In this document: positions 24,925 through 36,121 of the stretch, in pieces
Numbering within the stretch: the stretch's first letter is position 1
Layout: each line of letters opens with the position of its first letter
Source: Streptomyces sp. Y2F8-2
GTDB lineage: Bacteria; Actinomycetota; Actinomycetes; Streptomycetales; Streptomycetaceae
Direction: 5' to 3'
Assembly: GCF_014905555.1 (NCBI RefSeq)
Contig: NZ_BNGS01000007.1
Span: 428,495-492,494, forward strand
Length of the DNA stretch: 64,000 nucleotides
Translations under genes and position numbers: made by a program
The notes under the pieces: model-generated
Told to the model about the DNA's origin: nothing
What the model saw: the letters and a program-made list of their open reading frames with translations, nothing else
The model's database searches: none

Positions 24925-26049
24925 CTAGCCGAGCAGGGATTCCAGCTCGACGTGCTCCAGGCCGTGTGCCTCGGCGACCTCCTTGTAAACCACCTTGCCG
25001 TCATGGGTGTTGAGACCCTTGGCCAGCGCGGCGTCGCGGCGCAGGGCCTCGACCCAGCCGCGGTCGGCGAGTTCCACGATGTAGGGCAGCGTGGCGTTGG
25101 TCAGTGCGTAGGTGGAGGTGTTGGGGACGGCGCCGGGCATGTTGGCGACGCAGTAGAAGACCGACTCGTGGACCCTGAAGGCCGGCTCCGCGTGCGTGGT
25201 CGGGCGCGAGTCCTCGAAGCAGCCGCCCTGGTCGATCGCGATGTCGACAAGGACACTTCCGGGCTTCATCCGGGAGACCAGCTCGTTGGTGACCAGCTTC
25301 GGGGCCTTGGCGCCCGGGATGAGGACGGCGCCGATGACGAGGTCGGCGTCGAGGCAGGCCTTCTCCAGCTCGAAGGCGTTGGAGACGACCGTCTGGATCT
25401 TCGTACCGAAGATCTTGTCGGCTTCCTTGAGCTTGTTGATGTCCTTGTCGAGCAGGGTGACGTGGAAGCCCATGCCGATGGCGATCTGCGCCGCGTTCCA
25501 TCCCGACACGCCGCCGCCGATGACGACGGCCTTGGCGGCGGGCACACCCGGGACGCCGCCCGGCAGCACGCCGCGGCCGCCGTTGGCGGCCATCAGGTGG
25601 TAGGCGCCGACCTGCGGGGCGAGCCGGCCCGCGACCTCGGACATGGGGGCGAGCAGCGGGAGCGCCCGGTTCGACAGCTCGACCGTCTCGTAGGCGATCG
25701 CCGTGGTGCCGGACTCGAGCAGCGCGTCCGTGCACTCCTTGGAGGCGGCCAGGTGCAGGTAGGTGAAGAGCGTCTGGTCCTTGCGCAGGCGGTGGTACTC
25801 CTCGGCGATGGGCTCCTTGACCTTCAGCAGCAGGTCGGCGGTGGCCCACACCTCGTCGGCGGTGTCCAGGATCTGCGCGCCTGCGGCGATGTACTCCTCG
25901 TCCGGGATCGAGGAGCCGACACCGGCGTTCCGCTCGACGACCACCTGGTGGCCGTGGCGCACCAGCTCGTGCACGCCGGCGGGGGTGATGGCCACCCGGA
26001 ACTCGTTGTTCTTGACCTCGCGGGGGATGCCGACCTTCACGTCGATCAC
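24925..26049 (-). CDS. ald: Alanine dehydrogenase
   Basis: 374 aa from the GTG at 26049, which has AAGGA upstream. Start VKVGIPREVKNNEFRVAITP is typical; the active-site Lys/His region (LLKVKEPIAEEY, LFTYLHLAA), the NAD loop VVIGGGVSGWNAAQIAIGMG and DIAIDQGGCFEDSRPTTH are all present. The enzyme reversibly deaminates L-alanine to pyruvate and ammonia with NAD and is linked to morphology and nitrogen metabolism in Streptomyces. Monocistronic, with its own terminator. Confidence 0.97.
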   Translation of the reverse strand: MIDVKVGIPREVKNNEFRVAITPAGVHELVRHGHQVVVERNAGVGSSIPDEEYIAAGAQILDTADEVWATADLLLKVKEPIAEEYHRLRKDQTLFTYLHLAASKECTDALLESGTTAIAYETVELSNRALPLLAPMSEVAGRLAPQVGAYHLMAANGGRGVLPGGVPGVPAAKAVVIGGGVSGWNAAQIAIGMGFHVTLLDKDINKLKEADKIFGTKIQTVVSNAFELEKACLDADLVIGAVLIPGAKAPKLVTNELVSRMKPGSVLVDIAIDQGGCFEDSRPTTHAEPAFRVHESVFYCVANMPGAVPNTSTYALTNATLPYIVELADRGWVEALRRDAALAKGLNTHDGKVVYKEVAEAHGLEHVELESLLG

Positions 26050-26185
26050 GGTCCTTGGCTCAGGGAATGTGGGGGCATTGCAAGACATACCCGGACGCAC
26101 AGGAGCACACCGGGAGACACCGCAGGAGAACGTGCGGCGAAGCCAGTTTAATGAAGGTGTTCCCGCTGTCTAGCCTTTCATTGCA

Positions 26186-28255
26186 TCAATCTTCAGCGGG
26201 TGTACTACGGATTTCGCAGGCGTTAGCGGTGTGTTCCGGGGTCAGTGGACCCTCCTGCGCACCGTCTCCCAGCATGCGCTCGGCCGCCGACCGGTGCAGC
26301 GCGGCGGCCGCCGGGTCGCCGAGACGTTCCAGTGTGTCGGCGACCCGGAGCCGGAGCGCCGCCTGCAGCCGGGTGTCGTCGGCCTGCCGCGCCCACTCGA
26401 CGGCCTCCTCGCAGGTGCGCAGCGACTCCTCGGGGCGTCCGGCGTACTCCTGGACACGGGCCAGTTCGCTCAACGCCCGGGCGTGCGCGGCCACATCGCC
26501 GCTCCTGCGGTGCAGAGCGATCGCCGCGCGCCAGTTGCGCTGCGCCTCGCCGTAGCGGCCGGCGTAGGTCTGGACGGTGGCGAGGCGGCCGTACAGGCGG
26601 GCGGCCTCCGCGCGCTCGTCGCGGGCGAGGCGATGGGACAGGGCCCTGCCGTACCAGTCGGCCGCCCGGTCGAAGTCCCCGATCTCCTGGTGGGCGCCGC
26701 CTACGGATTCCATCGCGCGGCCGGTCGCATACGGGTCGTTGCCGGCCCGTCCGGCGTCCAGCGCGGCCCGGTAGCGGGCCAGTGCCTCCCTCGTACGGCC
26801 GGTCCGCGCGTCCACGTCGGCGAGGTTCAGCAGGGCCGCCGCCTTCTCGCGGTGCAGGCCGCGGCGCTCGGCGACATCGAGGACGAGCCGGTGGATGCCG
26901 TACAGCTCGGGCGCGGCCGCCCGGGTGCCGAAGTGGGCGACCAGGGCCCGCACCAGCGCGGCCATAAGACGCCGCGCGAGGGTGTCCAGCTCGCCGTCGG
27001 CGACCGCGAGCCGGGCCGACGCCAGCAGCGCGGGCTGCCGCAGGCGCAGCCAGTCCTCGGCCGCTCGGGGGCTCGCGAAGCGCAACTCGCGGGGCAGCCC
27101 TGCGAGCTTCTCGCGCGCCTCGGGGCTGTCGGTCTCGGTGATCACCCGGCAGGACTGCAGCAGCCGTACCGTCCGCTCCAGCATCCGGGCGCGGGCCAGC
27201 TGCAGCTCGGCCGGACGGTCGTGACGCTCGGCGAGGGCGCGCAGCAGGGGCAGCAGGCAGCCCGGGACCTCGTACTGCGGCAGGGGTGTCCCAAGGCGCC
27301 GCAGGAAGCCGCGGTCCGTGAAATCGTCGAGGGCGGCGCAGGCGGTGTCGACGGGGCAGCCGGCCAGCGCGGAGGCGGTGTGCGGATCGGGCAGGCCGGC
27401 GGGGGCCAGGCACAGCAACCGCAGCATCCGCTGGGCGGAGCCCGGCAGCGCCTCGTAGGAGAGCCGGAAGGCGCGGGCGAGGGGCGGCCCGTCCTCGGCA
27501 CCGGTGCGCAGGTGCCGGGCGAGGTCGGCGACGGCGGCCTTGGGCTGGGCGGCCAGCCAGCCCCCGGCGAGGACGAGCGCGGCGGGCTGGCCCGCGCACT
27601 CCTCGACGAGCCCCTCGGCGGCACGCGGGTCGACGGTGACGCGCACGGAGCCGGCGTACCGGGTGAGCAGTTCCAGGGCGGCCTTGGTGTCGAGGCCGCC
27701 GAGGGTGCAGGGCCGCACGTCCGCGATGCCGGTCAGCGGGCCCTGGGCGACGGCGACGACGAGGCAGTCGGGCGCGTCCGGCAGCACCGCGTCCACCTGC
27801 TCGGCGGACACGGCGTCGTCGAGCAGCAGCAGCGCTCGGCGCCCCGCGAGGGCCTCACGCACCGCCTGGCCCAGCTCGTCCTCGTCGGCCCCGGGCGGGG
27901 TGGGCACACCGAGGGCGGTCAGCAGCTCGCGGGCGGTGCGCTCGGTGGGGACGGGGGTGCCGTCGGGCTCGCTGAGGCGGGCGCGCAGCACGCCGTCCGG
28001 GTAACCGGCCGCGACCTGGCGCGCCAGTTCCTCGGCGAGCGCGGTGCGGCCGTAACCGGGGCGGCCTGCGACGAGCAGCACGCGGGCGCGGGGTGCCTTG
28101 CGTCCGGAGAGGGTGTCCAGGCCCGCGCGCTCGATGTCGGCACGGAGTTCCTTCAACTCCCGTGTGCGGCCGAGGAACCGACCGTGGCCGGCGACGGGAC
28201 GCGAATCGCTGTCCGACCGCACGCCACCGTCTGTGTCCACCGCCTGATCCGTCAC
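26186..28255 (-). CDS. NB-ARC/STAND-type ATPase-like protein with TPR repeats
   Basis: 689 aa, GTG start. The N-terminal NTPase region has a modified P-loop, GRPGYGRT at residues 64-71, where Arg70 replaces the usual Lys; RRALLLLDDAVSAEQVDAVL is the Walker B-like strand and ALVLAGGWLAAQ the GxP-like segment. After a winged-helix region come helical repeats from about residue 400, clearly TPR-like (ALARYRAALDAGRAGNDPYA, EIGDFDRAADWYGRALSHRL, GRYGEAQRNWRAAIALHRRS). No N-terminal DNA-binding domain is seen. Homologues beside ald are conserved in Streptomyces, as I recall. It may be a regulatory scaffold; the function is unknown. Confidence 0.8.
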   Translation of the reverse strand: MTDQAVDTDGGVRSDSDSRPVAGHGRFLGRTRELKELRADIERAGLDTLSGRKAPRARVLLVAGRPGYGRTALAEELARQVAAGYPDGVLRARLSEPDGTPVPTERTARELLTALGVPTPPGADEDELGQAVREALAGRRALLLLDDAVSAEQVDAVLPDAPDCLVVAVAQGPLTGIADVRPCTLGGLDTKAALELLTRYAGSVRVTVDPRAAEGLVEECAGQPAALVLAGGWLAAQPKAAVADLARHLRTGAEDGPPLARAFRLSYEALPGSAQRMLRLLCLAPAGLPDPHTASALAGCPVDTACAALDDFTDRGFLRRLGTPLPQYEVPGCLLPLLRALAERHDRPAELQLARARMLERTVRLLQSCRVITETDSPEAREKLAGLPRELRFASPRAAEDWLRLRQPALLASARLAVADGELDTLARRLMAALVRALVAHFGTRAAAPELYGIHRLVLDVAERRGLHREKAAALLNLADVDARTGRTREALARYRAALDAGRAGNDPYATGRAMESVGGAHQEIGDFDRAADWYGRALSHRLARDERAEAARLYGRLATVQTYAGRYGEAQRNWRAAIALHRRSGDVAAHARALSELARVQEYAGRPEESLRTCEEAVEWARQADDTRLQAALRLRVADTLERLGDPAAAALHRSAAERMLGDGAQEGPLTPEHTANACEIRSTPAED

Positions 28256-28516
28256 GGGCCACGCTCCCGTCCACTGCGCACACGGGCCCGCCGAAGCCTC
28301 GGGCGGGTCGCTGTCAGAGCCTAGTTGACGCTCTGCGACGATCCCTGCGGAGCACGGCGGACAGGTCCCTCGATCGGATCAGGCGATCGTACGACCGGTG
28401 GTGATTTTTCAGCCCGTTCGGGGCGCCACGGCTCGAACCGGCTCCCGCCCCCCTCGACACCCCCGTCCGGGGGCGAAGGGGCGGAGCCCCTGGGGACGGT
28501 GTCCGAACCGGAGGCG

Positions 28517-29146
28517 TCACGCCTGGAACGGCCGGGCCGGCCACGGGGCCTCGGCCGGGCGCAGGGCGTCCAGGCCTTCGCCGGTCCGCGCGGCGACGAG
28601 CGACAGCACGCCGACGACGAGGCAGTTGTTGTGGAGGTCGCCCGCCAGGACGCCCCGCACGAGGTCCGCCACCGGCACCCGGGCCAGCTCCATGTCGGCC
28701 TCCTCGTCCTCCACCTCGAAGCGCTGCCCGTCGGCCGCGGACAGGTCGCGGGCGAGGAAGATGCGCACGGCCTCGTCGCAGCCGCCGGGGGTGGTGTAGA
28801 CGTCGGCCAGCACGCGCCAGTCCTCGGCCTTGACGTGCGCCTCCTCGTACAGCTCGCGCTGGGCGGCGTGCAGCGGGTTCTCGCCGGGGACGTCGAGCAG
28901 GCCGGCCGGGATCTCCCACAGCTTCTGGCGCACCGGGTGGCGGTACTGCCGGATGACCAGCACCCGGTCCTGGGCGTCCAGGGCGAGGACGGCCACCGAG
29001 CCGGGGTGGACCTGGTAGTCGCGGCGCGCCACCGAGCCGTCCGGCATGACCACGTCGTCGGTGCGGACGGAGGTCTTGTTGCCGACGAACGGGGTCTCGC
29101 TCGCCCGGATCTCCCACTCCTCGGCGGTGTCCTTGATCGTGGCCAT
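28517..29146 (-). CDS. Nudix hydrolase, ADP-ribose pyrophosphatase-like
   Basis: 209 aa. The Nudix box is AGLLDVPGENPLHAAQRELY followed by EEA, with the REXXEE core and one extra residue between the Gly and the first Glu, as in many ADP-ribose pyrophosphatases. VLVIRQYRHPVRQKLWEIPA precedes it, the usual ADPRase strand. It should hydrolyse ADP-ribose or related nucleotide sugars. It is 85 bp downstream of pyrG and probably cotranscribed with it. Confidence 0.9.
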   Translation of the reverse strand: MATIKDTAEEWEIRASETPFVGNKTSVRTDDVVMPDGSVARRDYQVHPGSVAVLALDAQDRVLVIRQYRHPVRQKLWEIPAGLLDVPGENPLHAAQRELYEEAHVKAEDWRVLADVYTTPGGCDEAVRIFLARDLSAADGQRFEVEDEEADMELARVPVADLVRGVLAGDLHNNCLVVGVLSLVAARTGEGLDALRPAEAPWPARPFQA

Positions 29147-29231
29147 GTCGCCCTGTTCCTCCCACGCCTCGCACGAAACCGGGGTACGCCTCTGTCAGGA
29201 CGCGTACCCCGGCCACCGTACAGGCCCCGTG

Positions 29232-30908
<1,677 letters not shown>

Positions 30909-31343
30909 GGCCAAGAGGGGGCTCCCGTGGTCGCGGTCTGGGGTGCGGTACGGCTGGTCCTCGAAGTATTTTTTTCGGGGGTGCCGTCGCTGCGGTTCGG
31001 GGGTTTCGAGCCCACCGGTCCACGGGCTACCAGCGTATCAGCGCCGCGAGGGGACTGCTTCCGGCCACGCTCCGCGCATGTGTCACCACGGACGCGCGAA
31101 CCTTAAGAGGTTTTCACCGGGGTTTCACCGCGGCTCACTCGTTCGGGGCAGCCCGGTTGCCCGGCGGGGCACGCGGATCATGCACGTGCGTCGTATCCTG
31201 CTCGGACACTCTCTGCCGAGCACTCCCGGAAAACGGCACCACCCCCGCCGGTCACCGGAACAACAAGAGCTCGTCAGTTCGTTGAACATCGACTGCATCA
31301 TTTTCGAATGGGTCGGTGAACAACGCCGTTTCTTACGACCCCC
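30909..31343. other. 435-bp divergent intergenic region between pyrG and the GH15 gene
   Basis: No gene supported; open frames here are continuations of shadow frames. It should contain the pyrG and GH15 promoters. A homopolymer of seven T (plus strand, about 30967-30973) is unusual for this genome. I did not identify clear -35/-10 pairs. Confidence 0.35.
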
Positions 31344-33203
31344 ATGACCGCACAGAGCGACCGCCCCTCGGGGCGACGTGGCCGTTCGACTGGAGTTGCA
31401 TTGGCCGGGCGCATCGAAGACTACGCACTCATCGGAGACATGCAGACCGCGGCGCTGGTCTGCCGGGACGGCACCGTGGACTGGCTGTGCCTGCCCCGCT
31501 TCGATTCCCATGCCGTCTTCGCGGGACTGCTCGGCACGGAGGAGCACGGCTTCTGGCGGCTGGGCCCGGCGCACGCGTCGGACGCCGAGCCGCCGAGGGC
31601 GACCCGGCGCACGTACCGCGGCGAGTCGCTGATCCTGGAGTCCGAGTGGGACACCCCGCGCGGCACGGTCCGGGTCATCGACCTCATGCCGCCGCGTGAC
31701 GGCGCCCCCCAGCTGATCCGGATCGTCGAGGGCGTCACGGGCCGGGTGCCGATGCGGTCGGCGCTGCGCATGCGCTTCTCCTACGGGCGCATCGTGCCCT
31801 GGGTGCACAAGCACGAGGGCCGCACCGTGGCCGTCGCCGGACCGGACTCCGTGTGGTTCGACACAGAGGCCGAGACGTACGGCAAGGGTCTGACCACGTA
31901 TGCGGACTTCACGGTCGCGCCGGGTGACCGGATCGGGTTCACGATCTCCTGGCAGCCCTCGCACAAGGAGCCGCCGCCGCTGCCGGAGCCCGAGCAGTCG
32001 CTGGAGGCGACCGAGGACTTCTGGCGCGACTGGGTGGAGCACTGTACGTACCACGGCCCCTACCGCGAGGCCGTCATCCGCTCGCTGATCACCCTGAAGG
32101 CCCTGACGTACGCGCCGACCGGCGGCATCGTGGCCGCGCCCACGACGTCCCTGCCGGAGGAGATCGGCGGCGTGCGCAACTGGGACTACCGCTACACCTG
32201 GCTGCGGGACGCGGCGATCACCCTGTCGTCGCTGCTGCGCACCGGCTACCGCGAGGAGGCGCGCGCCTGGCGCGAGTGGCTGCTGCGGGCCGTGGCCGGC
32301 GACCCCGAGAACCTGCAGATCATGTATGGCATCGCGGGCGAGCGGGAGCTGGGCGAGGCGGAGCTGGACTGGCTGCCCGGCTATGAGAACTCGGCCCCGG
32401 TGCGCGTCGGCAACGGCGCCGCACACCAGTTGCAGCTGGACGTGTACGGAGAGGTCACCGAGGCCCTGCACCTGGCCCACATGACCGGGCTCGCCCGCAA
32501 CGACTACGCCTCCCTGCTCCAGCTGAAGCTGATCCGCTACCTCGAGCAGCACTGGGACGAGCCGGACGAGGGCATCTGGGAGGTGCGCGGCCCGCGCCGG
32601 CACTTCGTGCACTCCAAGGTGATGGCCTGGGTGGCGGTGGACCGCACGATCAAGCTGATCGAGTCCGGTGACGCGGACGGACCGCTGGAGAAGTGGCGTG
32701 AGCTGCGCGACGACATCCACCGGGACGTGTGCGAGAAGGGCTACGACAAGGAGCGCAACACCTTCACGCAGTCCTACGGCTCCAAGGAGCTGGACGCCTC
32801 GCTGCTGCTGATCCCACAGATGGGCTTCCTGCCGCCGGACGACAAGCGGGTGATCGGCACGATCGAGGCGATCCAGCGGGAACTGTCCACCTCGGACGGC
32901 TTCATCCTGCGCTACCCGACCTCGGGCGAGGAGGAGGGCGTGGACGGCCTGCCGGGCGACGAGGGCGCCTTCCTCGCCTGCTCGTTCTGGATGGCCGACG
33001 ACCTGGCGATGATCGGCCGCGTGGACGAGGCCCGCAAGCTGTTCGAGAAGCTGCTGGCATTGCGCAACGACGTGGGGCTGCTCGCAGAGGAGTGGGACCC
33101 CCGCCTGAAGCGCCAGGTCGGCAACTTCCCGCAGGCGTTCAGCCACGTGCCGCTGATCGACACGGCTCTGCGGCTTACGGCTTCCGGGGCGTACGGGGGC
33201 TGA
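31344..33203 (+). CDS. Glycoside hydrolase family 15 (glucoamylase/trehalase-like)
   Basis: 619 aa. The N-terminal beta-sandwich (IEDYALIGDMQTAALVCRDG, TVDWLCLPRFDSHAVFAGLL) and the (alpha/alpha)6 barrel with RNWDYRYTWLRDAAITLSSL are the GH15 hallmarks; LLAEEWDPR and GNFPQAFSHV near the C-terminus carry the second catalytic Glu region. Bacterial relatives of this subgroup include mycobacterial trehalases and isomaltose-type glucosidases. No signal peptide, so it acts in the cytoplasm, possibly on trehalose or glycogen-derived glucosides. Confidence 0.9.
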   Translation: MTAQSDRPSGRRGRSTGVALAGRIEDYALIGDMQTAALVCRDGTVDWLCLPRFDSHAVFAGLLGTEEHGFWRLGPAHASDAEPPRATRRTYRGESLILESEWDTPRGTVRVIDLMPPRDGAPQLIRIVEGVTGRVPMRSALRMRFSYGRIVPWVHKHEGRTVAVAGPDSVWFDTEAETYGKGLTTYADFTVAPGDRIGFTISWQPSHKEPPPLPEPEQSLEATEDFWRDWVEHCTYHGPYREAVIRSLITLKALTYAPTGGIVAAPTTSLPEEIGGVRNWDYRYTWLRDAAITLSSLLRTGYREEARAWREWLLRAVAGDPENLQIMYGIAGERELGEAELDWLPGYENSAPVRVGNGAAHQLQLDVYGEVTEALHLAHMTGLARNDYASLLQLKLIRYLEQHWDEPDEGIWEVRGPRRHFVHSKVMAWVAVDRTIKLIESGDADGPLEKWRELRDDIHRDVCEKGYDKERNTFTQSYGSKELDASLLLIPQMGFLPPDDKRVIGTIEAIQRELSTSDGFILRYPTSGEEEGVDGLPGDEGAFLACSFWMADDLAMIGRVDEARKLFEKLLALRNDVGLLAEEWDPRLKRQVGNFPQAFSHVPLIDTALRLTASGAYGG

Positions 33204-33438
33204 GTGATTCCCCTCTTCGTGTAGAGGACCTCCCCGGTCGTCGTCTCCACTGCCGGCCGGGGCAGGAGCCCGGTGTTCGGCGGCCAGGGAGGCCGCCTCG
33301 GACATCACGGGGTACAGCGGTGGCCGCGCCGGTACGGCTGAGTGTCCGGTGTGGTGACGCGGCCGTGGTGGAGGACCTGCAGTGGCCGTGCCGGGCCGGC
33401 GACGCTGCCGAAACCGCTACCGGATGTCCGTGCCGCTG

Positions 33439-34206
33439 CTACAGCACCCTTTCGAGGAATGCCTGGGTTCGTTTCTCGCGGGGGTTGGCCAGGACTTCGC
33501 GTGCGTCGCCGCGTTCGACCGCGATGCCGCCGTCCATGAACAGCACTTCGTCGGCGACCTCGCGGGCGAAGCCCATCTCGTGGGTGACGAGGAGCATGGT
33601 CATGCCGTTGCCGGCGAGGTCGCGCATGACGGCGAGTACTTCGCCCACGCGTTCGGGGTCCAGTGCGCTGGTGGGTTCGTCGAACAGCATGATGGTGGGT
33701 TCCATCGCCAGTGCGCGGGCGATGGCCACGCGTTGCTGCTGGCCGCCGGAGAGCTGGGCGGGGTACTTGTGGCCGCACCCCTCCAGGCCGACCTTGGCCA
33801 GCAGTTCTCGCGCCTGCTCCCGGGAGGTGGCGCGGTCCTTCTTCTTCACCAGCACCGGTCCGGACATGACGTTGCTCTCGGCGGTCATGTTGGGGAACAG
33901 GTTGAACTGCTGGAACACCATGCCGATCCGGGCGCGCTGCTCGGCCAGCCGCTTGGGGGGCAGGGCGTGGTAGGCGTGGTCCTTCTCGACGTAGCCGAAG
34001 TCCTCCCCGTTGACCTTCAGGACTCCGCGGTCGATGGTCTCCAGCCCGTTGATACACCGCAGCAGTGTCGACTTGCCCGATCCGCTGGGTCCGATGATGC
34101 AGGAGATCTCCCCGGCCGCCACGGTCAGGTCGATGTCGTGCAGGACCTGGTGACGTCCGTAGCTCTTGCACAGCTTGCGTGCGACGATCGTTCCGTCGGC
34201 GTTCAC
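33439..34206 (-). CDS. Polar amino-acid ABC transporter ATP-binding protein
   Basis: 255 aa from the GTG at 34206. Walker A GPSGSGKSTLLRCINGLE, Q-loop FQQFNLFPNMTAESNV, signature LSGGQQQRVAIARALAMEPT, Walker B IMLFDEPTSALDPE and the switch His (VTHEMGF) are all present; the protein is of the GlnQ/HisP type. The GTG overlaps the permease stop (GTGA), so the pair is translationally coupled. Because the permease is shifted, the upstream frame happens to read through into this gene; the short form is the real protein. Confidence 0.93.
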   Translation of the reverse strand: MNADGTIVARKLCKSYGRHQVLHDIDLTVAAGEISCIIGPSGSGKSTLLRCINGLETIDRGVLKVNGEDFGYVEKDHAYHALPPKRLAEQRARIGMVFQQFNLFPNMTAESNVMSGPVLVKKKDRATSREQARELLAKVGLEGCGHKYPAQLSGGQQQRVAIARALAMEPTIMLFDEPTSALDPERVGEVLAVMRDLAGNGMTMLLVTHEMGFAREVADEVLFMDGGIAVERGDAREVLANPREKRTQAFLERVL

Positions 34207-35157
34207 AGCAGTGACTCCCTCGTCATGGGAACGGGCTGGCCGGCCCCCGGCTCGGCCGAGGTGGCGGCCGGGGTCAGCCGTGCCCGGGTCGAGCGGGAGA
34301 AACGGCGCTCGATCATGGACTGCGGCACGCTCAGTACCAGCGTCATGATCAGGTACCAGAGGCTGGCCACGATCAGCAGCGGAATCGTCTGGTAGGTGCG
34401 GGCGTAGATCGCCTGTGCGCTCTGCAGCAGGTCGGCGACGCCGAGCACGCTCACCAGCGAGGTCTCCTTGAGCATGCCGATCACCTGGTTGCCGGTGGCC
34501 GGAATGATCGCCGGCATGGTCTGCGGGATGATCACATGGCGGAGCTTGGTGAAGGCCGACATGCCCAGGGACTCGGCGGCCTCGTGCTGTCCGCGGCTGA
34601 CGGAGGCGAACCCCGCCTCGGATGATCTCCGACATGTAGGCGGCCTGGTTCAGCGTCAGGCCCACGACGGCCGCGGTCATCGGCGTCATGATCGCGTTCA
34701 CGTTCACCGGCGTGGAGATACCGGTGAAGGGGATGCCGATGGAGAGGTGCGGGTACAGCGCCGCGATGTTGAACCAGAAGATCAACTGCACGAGCACCGG
34801 GGTGCCGCGGAAGAAGGTGATGTAGAGCTGGGCGAGCCCGGAGACGGGCCGCTGGTGCGACATGCGCATCACCGCCAGCACCAGCCCCAGCAGTGTGCCC
34901 AGGGCCATGCTGGCCACCGTGAGAAGGAGCGTGGTCAGCAGGCCGTTGAGGATCGTCTGGGTGGTGAAGTAGCTGAACACCACCGGCCAGCGATAGTTCT
35001 CGTTCGTCACCGCGGTCCACACCAGAGCGGCGACGATCGCGATCGCGACCACCCAGGCGACATAGTCACGCGGACGCTTCGGCGTGATCCGCTTCTTTTC
35101 TTCGGCCGGCAGTTGGGGCACCGGTCGGCTCCTGATCGTCGTCTCGATCACATCCAT
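34203..35157 (-). pseudogene. Amino-acid ABC transporter permease, interrupted by a 1-bp frameshift
   Basis: The first part reads as a HisM/GlnP-type permease (TQTILNGLLTTLLLTVASMA; NQAAYMSEIIRGG). At 34611-34614 the plus strand has four C; with three, the frame continues FASVSRGQHEAAESLGMSAF into TKLRHVIIPQTMPAIIPATG and LVSVLGVADLLQSAQAIYAR, ending at 34203. The EAA loop (EAAESLGMSAFTKLRHVIIP) that docks the ATPase lies just after the break. Everything else about the gene is intact, so this is either a recent mutation or a sequencing error in a short homopolymer. Confidence 0.85.
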
Positions 35158-35164
35158 CGGAACC

Positions 35165-36121
35165 TCAGTCCTGCGGGACGGCCATGGCCGCGGTCTTGAT
35201 CCCGAGGGTGTGGAAACCCCAGCGGCCCAGCGCCTCGGCGTACTTGGGGCTGTCGATGATCGACTGGATGGCAGCCTGCACCGCGGGCGTGAGCGGCGAG
35301 TCCTTCTTCAGCGCCACGGTCACGGTCTTGGTGGCCACCAGGGGCTGCAGGACGTCGAACGTCCTGGGCTGCTGGCTGGCCGCCCACTGAAGCCCGGTGA
35401 AGTCGTACATCACCGCGTCGATCCGCTTGGAGACCAGCTGAGTCAGAGCGTCGTTCACGCTGGGCAGGGTCACCGCTGCGATGGCCGGCTTGCCCTTGCT
35501 CGTACAGTCCTGCCTGGACAGCTGCGGCAGCCACTGCAGCTCCGCGGTACTGCCGGACTGGACACCGACACGATGTCCGCACAGCGTGTGGGTGCCCAGC
35601 TTCTGCGGATTCCCGTAAGGGACGGACACCCCGGTCCCGGCCTTGAAGTAGTCGACCATGTCGAGCACCTTCAGCCGGTCCTTGGTCGCCCCCATGGTCG
35701 AGGCCGTGAAGTCGTACCGGCCGGCCTGCAGTCCGGTGATGATCGTGTCGAACTTGACGTTGTTGATCTGCAGCTTCAGACCGAGCTTGGCGGCGATCAG
35801 CCGGGAGAAGTCCGGGTTGAACCCGATCGGCGTCCTGTTGTCCGACGCCATGAACGAGGTCGGCGGGCTGGTCAGATCCATCGCCACCGATATCGTGCCC
35901 CTGGCCCTCACCGCCGCCGGCAGCAGCTTCACCGCCTTCGCATCCGGCTGCACACCGATCGAAATGTCATCGGTGTGCTCGGCCGACGACCCGGAACCCG
36001 CGCCCTGCGCCGTGCTCTTCGCCCCCACGTTCTGCGCGGTGCCGCCCGACCCGCACGCGGCGAGCGCGAGGGCCAGGGCCGCCGTGACGAACGGGACGCT
36101 CAAGTGTCTGCTGACTCGCAT
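35165..36121 (-). CDS. Amino-acid ABC transporter substrate-binding lipoprotein
   Basis: 318 aa. A lipoprotein signal (FVTAALALALAACGS, lipidated Cys at about residue 22) is followed by a long Ser/Thr/Gly linker and the family-3 binding domain (GTISVAMDLTSPPTSFMASD, GFNPDFSRLIAAKLGLKLQI, YDFTASTMGATKDRLKVLDM). The C-terminus ALGRWGFHTLGIK is typical. It should deliver an amino acid to the adjacent permease/ATPase; it is 7 bp upstream of the permease, so the three genes form one operon. Confidence 0.93.
   Translation of the reverse strand: MRVSRHLSVPFVTAALALALAACGSGGTAQNVGAKSTAQGAGSGSSAEHTDDISIGVQPDAKAVKLLPAAVRARGTISVAMDLTSPPTSFMASDNRTPIGFNPDFSRLIAAKLGLKLQINNVKFDTIITGLQAGRYDFTASTMGATKDRLKVLDMVDYFKAGTGVSVPYGNPQKLGTHTLCGHRVGVQSGSTAELQWLPQLSRQDCTSKGKPAIAAVTLPSVNDALTQLVSKRIDAVMYDFTGLQWAASQQPRTFDVLQPLVATKTVTVALKKDSPLTPAVQAAIQSIIDSPKYAEALGRWGFHTLGIKTAAMAVPQD

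Noticed and set aside
24860..24960. A complete tRNA gene downstream of ald
   Set aside because: Only a T-arm-like hairpin is found; no acceptor stem, D-arm or anticodon arm can be folded around it.
31125..33308. 727-codon leftward frame opposite the GH15 gene
   Set aside because: GH15 motifs are on the plus strand and the leftward frame has no recognisable domain.
33439..35157. A 572-residue permease-ATPase fusion protein
   Set aside because: The junction (residues about 185-305) is out-of-frame permease sequence; a one-base shift explains it, and the ATPase has its own GTG start with a GTGA overlap.
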